64,000 bases of DNA from JAAELZ01 sp965237485 (GCA_965237485.1 CBDEFQ010000009.1:868001-932000), one strand, 5' to 3'; positions 7,490 through 16,475 are shown, counted from the stretch's first letter. Notes: generated by a model from the letters alone, not told the origin. Translations and numbers: made by a program.

Positions 7490-8557
7490 CTACGCAGCCA
7501 ATAATACTTCTTTTTGTGGGTTCAGCGCAACCGCACCACAAGGCCGCCAATTTCGGGTTTGGCCAGACCACCGATTAGGTTTTGCTGCTTTAGCTTCCTG
7601 ATAAACAACTTCTCGTTTTGCTAATAGGGCACTATCTTCACCGCGATAACGCTGGCCAGGTGTAACGTAGCGTATAGCACTGTGACGATGTTCTTCGTTA
7701 TACCATTGCATAAACTTACCCACCCATTGGCGGGCGGCCTCTAAGCTATCGAAGCCTTGAGAAGGCCACGCAGGGCAATACTTTACCGTTCTAAACATGG
7801 ATTCAATATAAGCGTTGTCATTGCTTACTCTTGGCCTTGAGTAAGAGGGCTTTATTCCTAATGCTTCTAACTTCGCTCTCATTGTGAACGATTTCATTGG
7901 GCTGCCATTATCACTGTGTAAGACGGGCATGCCATCGCAGCTGGCCACTTTTAGAGCCGCCTGAGACATCAACTGCGCACCTAATTCACCGCTTTCAACA
8001 GGATGTACTTCCCAGTGAACGCCATAGCGACTGTAAAGGTCTTCTACCATGTACAGGTAATAATGCTTGCCAATAGTACGCGTCGCCAAATAGGTGATAT
8101 CCCACATCCACACAGCATTAGGTTTTAGCGCTATATGAGTATCGGGTGTTCGGGACTGCTTTTGTTTGGCGCGGCCGCGGTGCTTCAATTGCCCATGCGC
8201 CTTGAGAACTCGATAAAAGCTAGACTCGCTGGCCACATAAATACCTTTGTCAGCCAACTGTGGTACTATTTGCGACGGCGGCAAATGATTGTATGCCGAT
8301 TCATTACATATCGATAAAATGTGTTGCTGCTCTTGCTCGCTTAGTTTATTGCCAGGGACTGGCTTTTCTACCAAAGGACGTTGATCACTGCGGATACTAT
8401 CTTCTCCTTTTGGCTTCCAACGTCTAAGCGTAGACTCGGCAAGGCCAACCAACTCACAAGCACTTGAACGCTTTGAACCTGCGTCTACTGCTTCATTAAC
8501 ATCATTGATTACTTTAATGCGCGTCTGAGTCGTAATCATACTTCCTCGTCCTCCCAA
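7490..8557 (-). CDS. IS3-family transposase OrfB (element A, copy 2)
   Basis: The protein is identical to OrfB of copy 1, with the catalytic motifs WMWDITYL, LHSDNGSPM and ESMFRTVKY. ATG 8539 is the likely start for separate OrfB; the frame opens at TTG 8557. At least one silent difference from copy 1 (CCG to CCA in a VPQL codon series) shows the copies have begun to diverge. Its expression as an OrfAB fusion is doubtful because the upstream A run is one base short. Confidence 0.88.
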   Translation of the reverse strand: MGGRGSMITTQTRIKVINDVNEAVDAGSKRSSACELVGLAESTLRRWKPKGEDSIRSDQRPLVEKPVPGNKLSEQEQQHILSICNESAYNHLPPSQIVPQLADKGIYVASESSFYRVLKAHGQLKHRGRAKQKQSRTPDTHIALKPNAVWMWDITYLATRTIGKHYYLYMVEDLYSRYGVHWEVHPVESGELGAQLMSQAALKVASCDGMPVLHSDNGSPMKSFTMRAKLEALGIKPSYSRPRVSNDNAYIESMFRTVKYCPAWPSQGFDSLEAARQWVGKFMQWYNEEHRHSAIRYVTPGQRYRGEDSALLAKREVVYQEAKAAKPNRWSGQTRNWRPCGAVALNPQKEVLLAA

Positions 8558-9026
8558 AGCGCCTGAAACTTTTTTGTAATACTAATAATGCGGCCGTTTC
8601 AGCCAAGGCTTTATCTTTGCGGCGCAGCTGGGTTTCTAGCTTCTTCTTGTCTTTTTTTAACGCACGTATTTCATCGCGCGCAACTTTAGGGCTAATGAGA
8701 GCCTCATCAACACCATTAATACAAGCTTCTCGCCATTGCGTTATTTGAGTAGGGTATAGGCCTTTCTCTCGGCAATACGCAGATAATTCTTGTTCATTCA
8801 TCGCAGCAGTTTCAAGAACTACGGTGAACTTAGTTTGGCAATCCCACTGATTAGATGAATCACTATTAGGCATTAAAACTCCTGATCGTCTGGCTTTATT
8901 TCGCCAATCATACAAGGTTTGAACACTGATTCCTTCTTCTCTAGATATTTCTGCGAAGGACTGACTATTTGATGATAATAATTTAGATAAAACAGCTTCT
9001 CTTCGTTCTACGCTATATTTCGGCAT
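8514..9026 (-). CDS. IS3-family transposase OrfA (element A, copy 2; altered C-terminus)
   Basis: Identical to OrfA of copy 1 as far as LLVLQK, then different (SFRRFGRTRKYDYDSDAH), because the A run at 8570-8575 has six rather than seven residues. The protein is 170 residues instead of 163. The in-phase heptamer A AAA AAG is lost (codons are now CAA AAA AGT) and orfB lies in the +1 phase, so the normal -1 shift would not reach it. The DNA-binding part is unchanged, so the product could act as an inhibitor of transposition. Confidence 0.88.
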   Translation of the reverse strand: MPKYSVERREAVLSKLLSSNSQSFAEISREEGISVQTLYDWRNKARRSGVLMPNSDSSNQWDCQTKFTVVLETAAMNEQELSAYCREKGLYPTQITQWREACINGVDEALISPKVARDEIRALKKDKKKLETQLRRKDKALAETAALLVLQKSFRRFGRTRKYDYDSDAH

Positions 9027-9086
9027 GAGTATTTCTCCGCCGCCCCTTGTGAATTAAAATGTGTGCAACTACCCTGACGTCTGGGG

Positions 9087-9172
9087 ATTCTGCCGCAGAA
9101 TGTTTAACGCTTCTATGTGTATAACTTAGTTTATCTAATCCTGAATAACCTTTGTGTTCATCAGTATATATA
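9087..9172 (-). pseudogene. IS1595/ISXO2-type transposase fragment
   Basis: On the minus strand about 27 residues (YTDEHKGYSGLDKLSYTHRSVKHSAAE) match the well-conserved YTDE(H/x)xGY...H..V.HS..EY segment of ISXO2-like DDE transposases. The fragment is cut at its C-terminal side by IS3 element A copy 2 and element B, and its N-terminal side fades into unrelated sequence. The bases up to 9323 hold no intact gene; an open stretch ending at 9284 (...IKAMYSPKEVDK) is too short to assign. Confidence 0.65.
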
Positions 9173-9323
9173 AGAGGATGAAATTTCGTATAAACCAGGT
9201 AGTATGGTGTCGATCGATAAGGCGACAATCGACATCAGCAAGGCCATCAAGGCAATGTATTCGCCAAAGGAAGTTGACAAATGAGAAGTCCTTTGCATTA
9301 TTCTAGGTGGTTTATTTAAAGGC

Positions 9324-10013
9324 TCAATTCGTGTTCAGCACGTCTGAGATAAACTTTGAAATCACTTCGATTTCTTCAGTTGAGACACTGTGTTCCATCG
9401 GGAAGGCATGCCACTGCACGCTGTAGCCCAAATGATCGAGATGTTGCTTACTTTGTTTTGCCAGCGCTATCGGAATGATAGGGTCGTATTCACCGTGTGC
9501 CATCAAAATAGAGGTGTTCTGGTTGCTTTTGTGCTTTGCGTCTTCTAACTTATCGGGGAAGGGCAGATAAGTCGATAAAGCTAATACAGCGCCCAAGGCT
9601 TCTGGGTGCCGCAGCACTGTATGCAGAGCTACCGCGCCTCCTTGTGAAAAGCCAGCTAACAAGATGTTACTGCTCGCAATGCCCTGCTGGTTTTGTTGCG
9701 TAATTATGCTTGTTACTAGGCTGCGGGCTTGTTCTAGACCTACCTCGTCTTCTCGGTCTGTAAATTCCATAGTTAAAATATCATACCAAGAGCGCATCTC
9801 CATACCCCCGTTGATGGTGACTGCTTGAATGGGCGCATGCGGGAAAATGAAGCGGATGCTCATCTGCGGCGGCAATGAAAGCTGTGGTACGATGCCAGCA
9901 AAATCATTACCGTCAGCGCCTAAACCGTGCAACCATATAACGCTATTTGTTGGCTTTGCACCTAGAGTTATTACAATTTGCGTTTCACTTTCTTGCTGAG
10001 AAATTGGGGGCAT
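9324..10013 (-). CDS. Alpha/beta-hydrolase, phospholipase/carboxylesterase family
   Basis: This 229-residue cytoplasmic serine hydrolase is of the Abhydrolase_2 carboxylesterase/thioesterase type and acts on short-chain esters. The oxyanion-hole segment WLHGLGADGNDF is at residues 27-38, the nucleophile S123 in GFSQGG, the acid D177 in GEYDPIIP and the base H208 in MEHSV. Length and motif spacing fit the family, like EstB of Pseudomonas. It is an intact chromosomal-type gene stranded between IS remnants, divergent from the truncated CPXCG gene. The start ATG 10013 agrees with the conserved length. Confidence 0.9.
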   Translation of the reverse strand: MPPISQQESETQIVITLGAKPTNSVIWLHGLGADGNDFAGIVPQLSLPPQMSIRFIFPHAPIQAVTINGGMEMRSWYDILTMEFTDREDEVGLEQARSLVTSIITQQNQQGIASSNILLAGFSQGGAVALHTVLRHPEALGAVLALSTYLPFPDKLEDAKHKSNQNTSILMAHGEYDPIIPIALAKQSKQHLDHLGYSVQWHAFPMEHSVSTEEIEVISKFISDVLNTN

Positions 10014-10141
10014 GACTCTTGATCAGGATGGTAATTAGTTTTGGATGATCTTATTGAGCAAGCCCATAGGTCATCATTATTTTGTGCTAAGGCTATCAGT
10101 ATTCCAAAGTCGTTAATAGCTGCGCAGCTAAGATTAATTGT

Positions 10142-10239
10142 ATGCAACTTCATTTAGATGAAAAAACCATAGACTGCCCCTACTGCGGGGAAAGTATTAG
10201 TGTGCTATTAGACCCGAGTGCACAAGACCAACAATACAT
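10142..10239 (+). pseudogene. CPXCG-motif cysteine-rich protein, truncated by IS4
   Basis: The frame begins MQLHLDEKTIDCPYCGESI and continues VLLDPSAQDQQYI before entering the IS4 terminus at 10240. The CPYCGE pattern and the following region match small CPXCG zinc-ribbon-like proteins (about 60-70 residues), which normally end with a second CxVCC motif. That second motif is missing here, so the gene is broken. It lies divergent from the esterase gene with about 130 bases between them. Confidence 0.7.
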
Positions 10240-11010
10240 CACTGCTGTCCCGTTAACTTTCACAGCAACGAAAATTGATTAGGATTAAGGTTTGGGTGAT
10301 GCATCGGGTCCCCTCGCAACAGTGCCATTAAATCACGTTTTTCAAACAAATTAAGCTGCAATACCCTCAATATTTGTTGCATCGTTTTGCCCACCTTCGA
10401 CTGCAATTTGATGAACATCAGTATTAGGTAAATACATAACGCAATCCATATTTGGGTCAATACTGCGTTCTTGCTGGTGCCGATAAATGACTTCACCTTT
10501 AAGTTCTGCTTGATCCACTTGAAGAATAATTCCACCTGCCATCTGGCTTTATAAATATCGGCGATAGTTTGAGCACTGAGCTTAAAGTGGTTGGTTAAAA
10601 ACACATAATGCTTGCCTGTAGTGGCATCGCGATAACCAATACGGCGTAATCGAATCGAACACTCCTTTGCTGCTTTGACCCCCGTGAATTCAATCGTTTG
10701 ATCACTGCTAAGTCCCGTTCCCTTGCGTACACTATGTCGCTTGATAAGGCGGTATGCAGCATTCTTCTTTAATCGTGTGACAAAGTATATTCCCTTGTCA
10801 TTCAATTGCTTATACCAAGCATAGTCGTTGTATCCACGGTCAATAACTACAATGCTGCCTTTCGGGAAAGCTACTTTCCTGCCTGCAGTAACATCAGCAC
10901 ATTTACCCTCGGTGATATTAACAAACTCAGGTAAGTAACCATCATGATTCAGGCCTACATGCAGTTTGATTGCCCCTTTAGTTGATCGAAAGTCTGCCCA
11001 TGGGAAAACC
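10240..11010 (-). mobile_element. IS4-family element, truncated copy
   Basis: The left end CACTGCTGTCCCGTTAAC is identical to the terminus of the complete copy at 27990-29260. The element is cut off after 771 bp at GGGAAAACC, where IS256 copy 3 begins. The other 500 bp and the second terminus are missing from the window, so no target duplication can be checked. Confidence 0.92.
10260..11010 (-). pseudogene. IS4-family transposase, C-terminal fragment
   Basis: This fragment corresponds to the last 250 or so residues of the 382-residue transposase at 28010-29158, with almost no changes (for example V instead of A in a QSK.GKTMQQ segment). It keeps the Y-2-R-3-E-6-K signature (YKARWQVELFFKWIK) with the catalytic glutamate, but the first catalytic aspartate and the N-terminus are gone. 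The first start codon in frame is at 10805. It cannot be active. Confidence 0.9.
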
Positions 11011-12404
11011 GAGTTATGCCTGAAAGTGGTGTATGGAGTAGTTGACTAAAAGCGGCGTATCGGGATGAATTGAGTTTACAACAACTTAAACTTCCACAGA
11101 CATACGCCACTATGAAACAGAATAAAATTATTTCCTTTGAAAAGCCAGAGCAAAGCATCGATCCGCTGCAAGAATTGATTCGCAATGGCGCTAGGCAACT
11201 CATTCAAACCGCGGTCGAGAGTGAGTTATCTGAACTGCTGTATCGCAATTGTGACAAAGTCTCAGATTCAGGACACGCTGGTGTCGTTCGTAACGGCTAT
11301 TTGCCAGAACGTGAACTGCAAACCGGGATCGGCCCAGTCAAAGTACGTATCCCCAAGGTGCGCTCCCGCACTGGAGTACCGATCACCTTTCGGTCTGCTT
11401 TAGTGCCGCCGTATGTGCGTAAAACGAGAACACTAGAAGCGGCCTTGCCTTGGCTGTATCTCAAGGGTGTCAGCACTGGAGAAATGGGGGATGCACTGAG
11501 CGTGCTAGTGGGTCAATCAGCGACTGGGTTATCATCAGGCACAGTGAGTAAGCTCAAAGCAACGTGGTCTCAGGAGTACAAGGATTGGAATAGAGAAGGT
11601 TTAGATCGAGATCGATGGGTTTATCTATGGGCGGACGGGATACACAGCGGCCTGCGCGGCGATGAGGGCCGGCTCTGTGCCTTAGTTGTCATCGGAGTGA
11701 ATGAGCGCGGTCACAAGAAATTACTGGCGATTGAAGACGGTGAGCGAGAGTCTACGCAGAGTTGGCGAGAGGTGTTGTTGGCACTCAAGGAGCGAGGCCT
11801 GAATCAACCAGAGCTGGGCATCGGTGATGGTGCTTTAGGCTTTTGGAATGCCCTGGAAGAAGTCTATCCTGGCACTAAACATCAACGGTGCCGGGTGCAT
11901 AAAACGGCCAACGTGCTGAACAAGCTGCCTAAATCGGTGCAGCCCAAAGCAAAAGCAGCTCTGCATAACATTTGGCAGGAAGAAACCAAAGAAGCGGCGC
12001 AAAGCGCCTATCAATTATTCATTAAAACCTATCAAGACAAGTATCCAAAAGCCACGCAGTGCTTGGAAAAAGATCGCGAAGAGTTAATGACGTTCTACTC
12101 GTTCCCTGCCAAGCACTGGATGAGCATAGGTACTACGAATCCAATTGAATCAACATTCGCGACTATCCGACACCGTACCAAACGATGCAAGGGATGTCTT
12201 AGCCGTGATGGCATGTTAAGTATGATGTTCAAGCTGGGTCAGTGCGCAGAGAAAAAGTGGAACCGAATACGCGGGTTCGCCTATCTAGCAAAAGTGATTC
12301 AAGGGGTTCCATTTAAAGATGGAATAGAGCAAACTAATGACTACTCAGATCAAACCGAGGCCGCTTGAAGAAAATGCCTCATACACCAGATTCGGGCATA
12401 ACTC
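11011..12404 (+). mobile_element. IS256-family element, copy 3 (full length)
   Basis: This 1394-bp element has both ends intact (GAGTTATGCCTGAAAGTGG and, inverted, GAGTTATGCCCGAATCTGG). It lies in the opposite orientation to copies 1 and 2. The flanks differ (GGGAAAACC and GCATGGGGT), so there is no target duplication. Each flank is the broken end of a different gene, which points to a deletion adjacent to the element or recombination between copies. Confidence 0.93.
11112..12368 (+). CDS. IS256-family transposase (copy 3)
   Basis: This 418-residue mutator-type transposase is counted from ATG 11112 (MKQNKIISFEK); the frame can also open at TTG 11070. The catalytic residues are in ADGIHSG, GIGDGALGFW and NPIEST. 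Two changes affect positions that copies 1 and 2 keep: CRVHK instead of CWVHK, and SIGTTN instead of SIRTTN just before the catalytic-glutamate motif. The family normally has a basic residue before TTN, so this copy may be impaired although its length is complete. Confidence 0.9.
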   Translation: MKQNKIISFEKPEQSIDPLQELIRNGARQLIQTAVESELSELLYRNCDKVSDSGHAGVVRNGYLPERELQTGIGPVKVRIPKVRSRTGVPITFRSALVPPYVRKTRTLEAALPWLYLKGVSTGEMGDALSVLVGQSATGLSSGTVSKLKATWSQEYKDWNREGLDRDRWVYLWADGIHSGLRGDEGRLCALVVIGVNERGHKKLLAIEDGERESTQSWREVLLALKERGLNQPELGIGDGALGFWNALEEVYPGTKHQRCRVHKTANVLNKLPKSVQPKAKAALHNIWQEETKEAAQSAYQLFIKTYQDKYPKATQCLEKDREELMTFYSFPAKHWMSIGTTNPIESTFATIRHRTKRCKGCLSRDGMLSMMFKLGQCAEKKWNRIRGFAYLAKVIQGVPFKDGIEQTNDYSDQTEAA

Positions 12405-12499
12405 GCATGGGGTTTGGTTCATCCAAGCCGATTACACTTAACGATACCGCTGAAAACCGCAAGCGTAATCGTCGCGTTTCAATTACTGTCCTAAATTAG
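12405..12499 (+). pseudogene. OmpA-family protein, C-terminal remnant
   Basis: The first 31 codons after the IS256 end read (G)MGFGSSKPITLNDTAENRK then RNRRVSITVLN and stop at 12497-12499. The G.G...P...N.T...R..NRRV pattern is the end of the peptidoglycan-binding OmpA/MotB domain. The rest of the gene has been removed by the IS256-associated rearrangement. The remnant ends 42 bases before queA. Confidence 0.8.
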
Positions 12500-12541
12500 A
12501 CAAGGCACTTAATTAAGCGCGTTTAGTAGGGCTTATTGCCT

Positions 12542-13582
12542 ATGAATACGGATGATTTTCATTATAGCTTGCCCGAAGCGTTAATCGCGCAGCACCCTCC
12601 CGCCCAGCGCGCGCAATCTAGGTTATTGGTGTTAGAACGAGGCAGTGAATATAACTACCAACAACTTCAGTTCAGTGAGTTTCATACCCTGTGCAATGAA
12701 AATGACCTTTTGGTTGTTAACGATACTCGAGTTATTCCGGCTCGAATAATATTAGAAAAGCCAACGGGCGGGCGGGTTGAAGTCATGCTTGAGAGGTTTA
12801 CATCAGAATCTAGCTTGATAGCGCTATCGAGGAGTAATAAGCCACTAAGGTCGAGAGTAGAACTGCATTTAAATAAAGCGCCAGTGATGCGTTATATTGG
12901 CAAATGTGGCGATTTTAGTGAATTTGAAATGATGGGTGAATGGGGAGCCGATTTATTTCGAGAACATGGTCAGATTCCGTTGCCACCCTATATTCATAGG
13001 TCGGTTGAAAGTGCAGATGTAGACCGCTATCAAACGGTGTATGCAAAGAATGAAGGTGCTGTAGCTGCGCCAACAGCTGGCTTGCATTTTGATCATGCTC
13101 AATTTGATGCATTGTGTGAAAAAGGTGTTGGCGTGGCGAATATTACCTTACATGTTGGTGCTGGAACCTTTAAGCCCGTTGTGGTTGAAGAGGTAACTCT
13201 GCATAAAATGCATAAAGAAAGAATTGAGGTCTCTCAATTATTAGTCGATAAAATCGTTGCAACGAAAGCCAACGGCGGCAGAATCATTGCGGTTGGAACG
13301 ACAACGGTACGAGCTTTAGAAAGTGCAGCAAAATCAGGTGTGCTCAGGGCTTGCGCTGGAGGCACGGATTTGTTTATTTATCCGGGTTTTAAATTTGAAG
13401 TGGTGGATGCGTTGGTCACCAACTTTCATTTGCCTAAATCTACCCTGCTTATGATGACCTCTGCTTTTGTTGGTAAGGATAAACTTTTCAATGCCTACGA
13501 ATTTGCTATAGAAAACCAGTACCGTTTTTTTAGTTACGGTGACGCCATGTTTGTGCAAAAAAAATTAGAATATGAAATTTAA
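12542..13582 (+). CDS. queA: S-adenosylmethionine:tRNA ribosyltransferase-isomerase
   Basis: QueA transfers and rearranges the ribosyl group of S-adenosylmethionine onto preQ1 in tRNA, making epoxyqueuosine at position 34. The 346 residues cover the full family length. Conserved segments are the opening MNTDDFHYSLPEALIAQHP, the VNDTRVIPAR motif, GAVAAPTAGLHF and the end NFHLPKSTLLMMTSAF. ATG 12542 is preferred to an in-frame TTG six bases earlier because the family starts with a D.F.Y.LP segment. Its last 11 bases overlap tgt, so the two are translated together. Confidence 0.97.
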   Translation: MNTDDFHYSLPEALIAQHPPAQRAQSRLLVLERGSEYNYQQLQFSEFHTLCNENDLLVVNDTRVIPARIILEKPTGGRVEVMLERFTSESSLIALSRSNKPLRSRVELHLNKAPVMRYIGKCGDFSEFEMMGEWGADLFREHGQIPLPPYIHRSVESADVDRYQTVYAKNEGAVAAPTAGLHFDHAQFDALCEKGVGVANITLHVGAGTFKPVVVEEVTLHKMHKERIEVSQLLVDKIVATKANGGRIIAVGTTTVRALESAAKSGVLRACAGGTDLFIYPGFKFEVVDALVTNFHLPKSTLLMMTSAFVGKDKLFNAYEFAIENQYRFFSYGDAMFVQKKLEYEI

Positions 13583-14675
13583 AGTTTTAGCCACCGAACA
13601 AAACGCCAGATGTGGTCAAATGCAATTCGAGCGAGGCGCTGTGGATACGCCCGCGTTTATGCCGGTGGGCACCAATGCTACGGTTAAATCTGTAACCCCT
13701 GAGGAAGTAAGCGGCGCGGGAGCACAAATTATTCTCGGCAATACATTTCATTTGATGCTGCAACCTGGAACCGAGGTAATTATGGCGCATGGTGACCTAC
13801 ACGGTTTTATGAATTGGCAAGGCCCGATTTTGACCGACTCGGGTGGTTTTCAGGTTTTTAGCCTTGCAAAGTTGCGTAATTTGACAGAAAAAGGCGTTCG
13901 TTTTCGTTCGCCCATCGATGGCAGCGAGGTGTTTTTGGGGCCAGAAGAATCAATGCAAATTCAAACCGATTTGGGTTCTGATATAGCGATGGTTTTCGAT
14001 GAATGTACGCCTTATCCAGCTACTCATGATGAGGCTCGTCAGTCAATGGAGCTATCTATGCGTTGGGCTGAGCGCTGTAAACAATCGTACAAGGGGAATG
14101 GAAACTTGTTTGGCATTGTTCAAGGAGGGATGTATGAGGATTTGCGTGTTCAGTCTATAAAAGCGTTGGCTGAAATTGATTTCCCGGGATACGCTATTGG
14201 CGGGCTGTCAGTAGGAGAACCAAAACTTGAATTGCAAAAGGTAATGCAGTTGATTGCTCCGATCATGCCTGCTGATAAGCCAAGATATTTAATGGGTGTC
14301 GGTACACCGCAAGATTTAGTTGATGGTGTAGCCGCAGGCATCGATATGTTTGATTGCGTTATGCCAACCCGTAATGCAAGAAATGGCTGGTTGTTTACAT
14401 CAACGGGGGTAGTGAAAATTCGTAATGCGGTGCACCGATTGGATACCCGGCCTTTAGATGCAAACTGTGAATGTTATACTTGTCAGCACTACACGCGATC
14501 ATATTTGCGCCACCTTTACCGTAAGCAGGAAATGTTGGTTGCGAGGTTGTGTACCGTACATAATATCCATTATTATCAAAAACTAATGCTTACAATACGT
14601 GAAAAAATAGCAAGCGGTGAGTTCGATATTTGGAGAGCAGGGCTTAACTTAGATGTGGCTGAAGTATCGGTGTAA
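13572..14675 (+). CDS. tgt: Queuine/preQ1 tRNA-guanine transglycosylase
   Basis: Tgt swaps guanine-34 of GUN-anticodon tRNAs for the preQ1 base, the step before QueA. It has 367 residues. D89 (TDSGGFQVF) and D261 (MFDCVMPTRNARNG) correspond to the catalytic aspartates, and C299, C301, C304 and H330 form the structural zinc site. The start codon lies inside the last codons of queA. In many gammaproteobacteria yajC-secD-secF follow, but here a Sel1/SPOR gene follows 12 bases later. Confidence 0.97.
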   Translation: MKFKVLATEQNARCGQMQFERGAVDTPAFMPVGTNATVKSVTPEEVSGAGAQIILGNTFHLMLQPGTEVIMAHGDLHGFMNWQGPILTDSGGFQVFSLAKLRNLTEKGVRFRSPIDGSEVFLGPEESMQIQTDLGSDIAMVFDECTPYPATHDEARQSMELSMRWAERCKQSYKGNGNLFGIVQGGMYEDLRVQSIKALAEIDFPGYAIGGLSVGEPKLELQKVMQLIAPIMPADKPRYLMGVGTPQDLVDGVAAGIDMFDCVMPTRNARNGWLFTSTGVVKIRNAVHRLDTRPLDANCECYTCQHYTRSYLRHLYRKQEMLVARLCTVHNIHYYQKLMLTIREKIASGEFDIWRAGLNLDVAEVSV

Positions 14676-14687
14676 TGCACACTACCT

Positions 14688-16475
14688 ATGCTCCCAGCTA
14701 GACGATTAAGCTTCATCGCTCTTCTTTGCGGCCTGTGGGTGCAACTCGTATTTGTGCCCGGGCAAGTACAAGCTAAGGCAACTGACAACTACAATATTGG
14801 TCTACAGGCGTATCAGTTAAAGAACTACACTGGTGCTTTTAATGCTTGGAAGCTAGGTGCCTTTGAAGGTGATGCTGAGGCCCAATACAACCTAGGTGTA
14901 CTTTATATAGAGGGTAAAGGCGCGCCGCGAGACCCAGAAAAAGCGCATTATTGGTTTCTGCGTGCCGCTGGTCAGCAACATCCAGAAGCACAATATAATT
15001 TGGGCCATTTATATATAGAGGGCTTAGGTGTACAGGCTGATGGCCAAGAAGGGATGAGTTGGTGGCGGATGGCAAGTGACAATGGGTATTCCTTGGCAGC
15101 TTACAACCTTGGGCGGGCATATTACGCGGGCTTGAATGGGGAGGTGGATTTAACTAAAGCCAAACAGTGGTTTGAAGTAGCAGCACAGCAGGGTGAGCCA
15201 CGATCAAAAGAATTTCTGGAAGTTTATGCAGCGCAATTTTCTGGTTCTACAGCCAGCCAAGAAGGCTTGCCAGCGGAAAAATTAGCATTGAATAGATTAG
15301 GGGTTAAGTTCGACACGCAAAAGCTGGAGATACAACGGCCTAAACAGCTCAACGAAGATTTACAACCAGCCGAGGAAATTAAAAAAGTCGACAATACGCT
15401 ACAAGCGCAAAACACCGCGCCCAATTCCAAGCAAAGCAAACAAGTGCTGGTCGATTCTGAAACATCTACACAAACAAACCCGATTGCCACGGCCCCTCAG
15501 TACGTAACAACGCCTAGACGTTTAGTAAAAGTTTATGCTGCGCCGCGATCTTCAGACTTAGCTTTAATGCAGCTAAATCCGGGCACTTTGCTGAAAGCCT
15601 TAGATTCTCAAAAGCAGCATATCAGAGTTCAACGTCCTTTGGGCTTTCCAGTATGGCTTAAGGCGTCTTCAATAGATTTTGGTGATCAAGTCTTTCATCA
15701 ATTGCTCCTTCCTACCTCTTTTTATTATGCGGCCGATTCGAAACCGGATGGCCAGTTTGCGATAGGCGAAACTGTATCGCTATTGGGGCAAATCGGGCAA
15801 TGGGTGAAAGTGTTATCCCCGCCTTCTCTAAGTGGATGGGTGGGAAAATCTGATATCGTAGCGGCTAAGGATCAAAACGTTTTATCTCTCAGATGGCAGG
15901 AACAGCTTGAACGCAGATTCCGCACTGCCACCTTTGCGCCTAAAATATTGCATGCTAGTGACGACGAACATAAAGCTGAGAGTATCAAATCCCAAGCAGA
16001 CTCAACTTTCAACACCGTGACGGTGGTAGATTTGTCTAGTAGCCTTAAAAACGCAACCAAGGAACAAAGCGCAAGCAGCGTAATTCGAACTGGGGATGAA
16101 GCGGTAAGCCAGATTGGCTCAGCAAGGTTAAACGATAATGCTTGGTTATTTAATCAAAGTGACGATAGCATGGTGATTCACTTATTTACCTTAAAAAATG
16201 CAGAAAACGCATTTTCTTTGGCCTCGTCTAAGTTGTTCTTGGGGCGTAGTGCTTTGTACTCGACGCAAATAAAAAATGTCACGTGGTACTTTTTATTGCA
16301 AGGCCCATATCCAACTCAAGAGCGGGCGGAAACGGCAAAAGCCGCATTGCCTAAGCAGTATAGCAAGGGCAGTAAGATTCGAAGCTTATCAACCATCGCG
16401 CAAAGCCGCTGTAAAAAGCGCTCGTCGCTTTCACGACAACAAGCATCCGAATTGTCAATTTATTGTGTTAATTAG
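14688..16475 (+). CDS. Secreted or periplasmic Sel1-repeat protein with SH3-like and SPOR regions
   Basis: This 595-residue protein starts with a signal peptide (cleavage probably after VQA near residue 29). Sel1-type TPR repeats follow from about 35 to 180 (AEAQYNLGVLYIEGKGAPRD, PEAQYNLGHLYIEGLGV, LAAYNLGRAYYAG). A low-complexity stretch precedes an SH3-like segment (about 280-320) and a C-terminal SPOR-like region (VIHLFTLKNAENAFSLAS to KIRSLS). SPOR domains bind denuded peptidoglycan, so a septal or wall role is likely. It shares its layout with the protein at 33769-34929. Exact function is unknown. Confidence 0.8.
   Translation: MLPARRLSFIALLCGLWVQLVFVPGQVQAKATDNYNIGLQAYQLKNYTGAFNAWKLGAFEGDAEAQYNLGVLYIEGKGAPRDPEKAHYWFLRAAGQQHPEAQYNLGHLYIEGLGVQADGQEGMSWWRMASDNGYSLAAYNLGRAYYAGLNGEVDLTKAKQWFEVAAQQGEPRSKEFLEVYAAQFSGSTASQEGLPAEKLALNRLGVKFDTQKLEIQRPKQLNEDLQPAEEIKKVDNTLQAQNTAPNSKQSKQVLVDSETSTQTNPIATAPQYVTTPRRLVKVYAAPRSSDLALMQLNPGTLLKALDSQKQHIRVQRPLGFPVWLKASSIDFGDQVFHQLLLPTSFYYAADSKPDGQFAIGETVSLLGQIGQWVKVLSPPSLSGWVGKSDIVAAKDQNVLSLRWQEQLERRFRTATFAPKILHASDDEHKAESIKSQADSTFNTVTVVDLSSSLKNATKEQSASSVIRTGDEAVSQIGSARLNDNAWLFNQSDDSMVIHLFTLKNAENAFSLASSKLFLGRSALYSTQIKNVTWYFLLQGPYPTQERAETAKAALPKQYSKGSKIRSLSTIAQSRCKKRSSLSRQQASELSIYCVN

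Larger units (their letters stand above)
7460..9086 (-). mobile_element. IS3-family element A, copy 2
   Basis: This is a second copy of the element found at 1269-2896, in inverted orientation. The ends are CGGCAATTTTCAGGG and, inverted, CCCCAGACGTCAGGG. A 4-bp duplication ATTC (7456-7459 and 9087-9090) flanks it. Its length of 1627 bp is one base shorter than copy 1, owing to a missing A in the frameshift run. It sits at the boundary of element B and an IS1595-type transposase remnant. Confidence 0.9.

Noticed and set aside
9203..9284. Short plus-strand frame ending IKAMYSPKEVDK
   Set aside because: Only 27 codons, no recognisable family and surrounded by IS debris.
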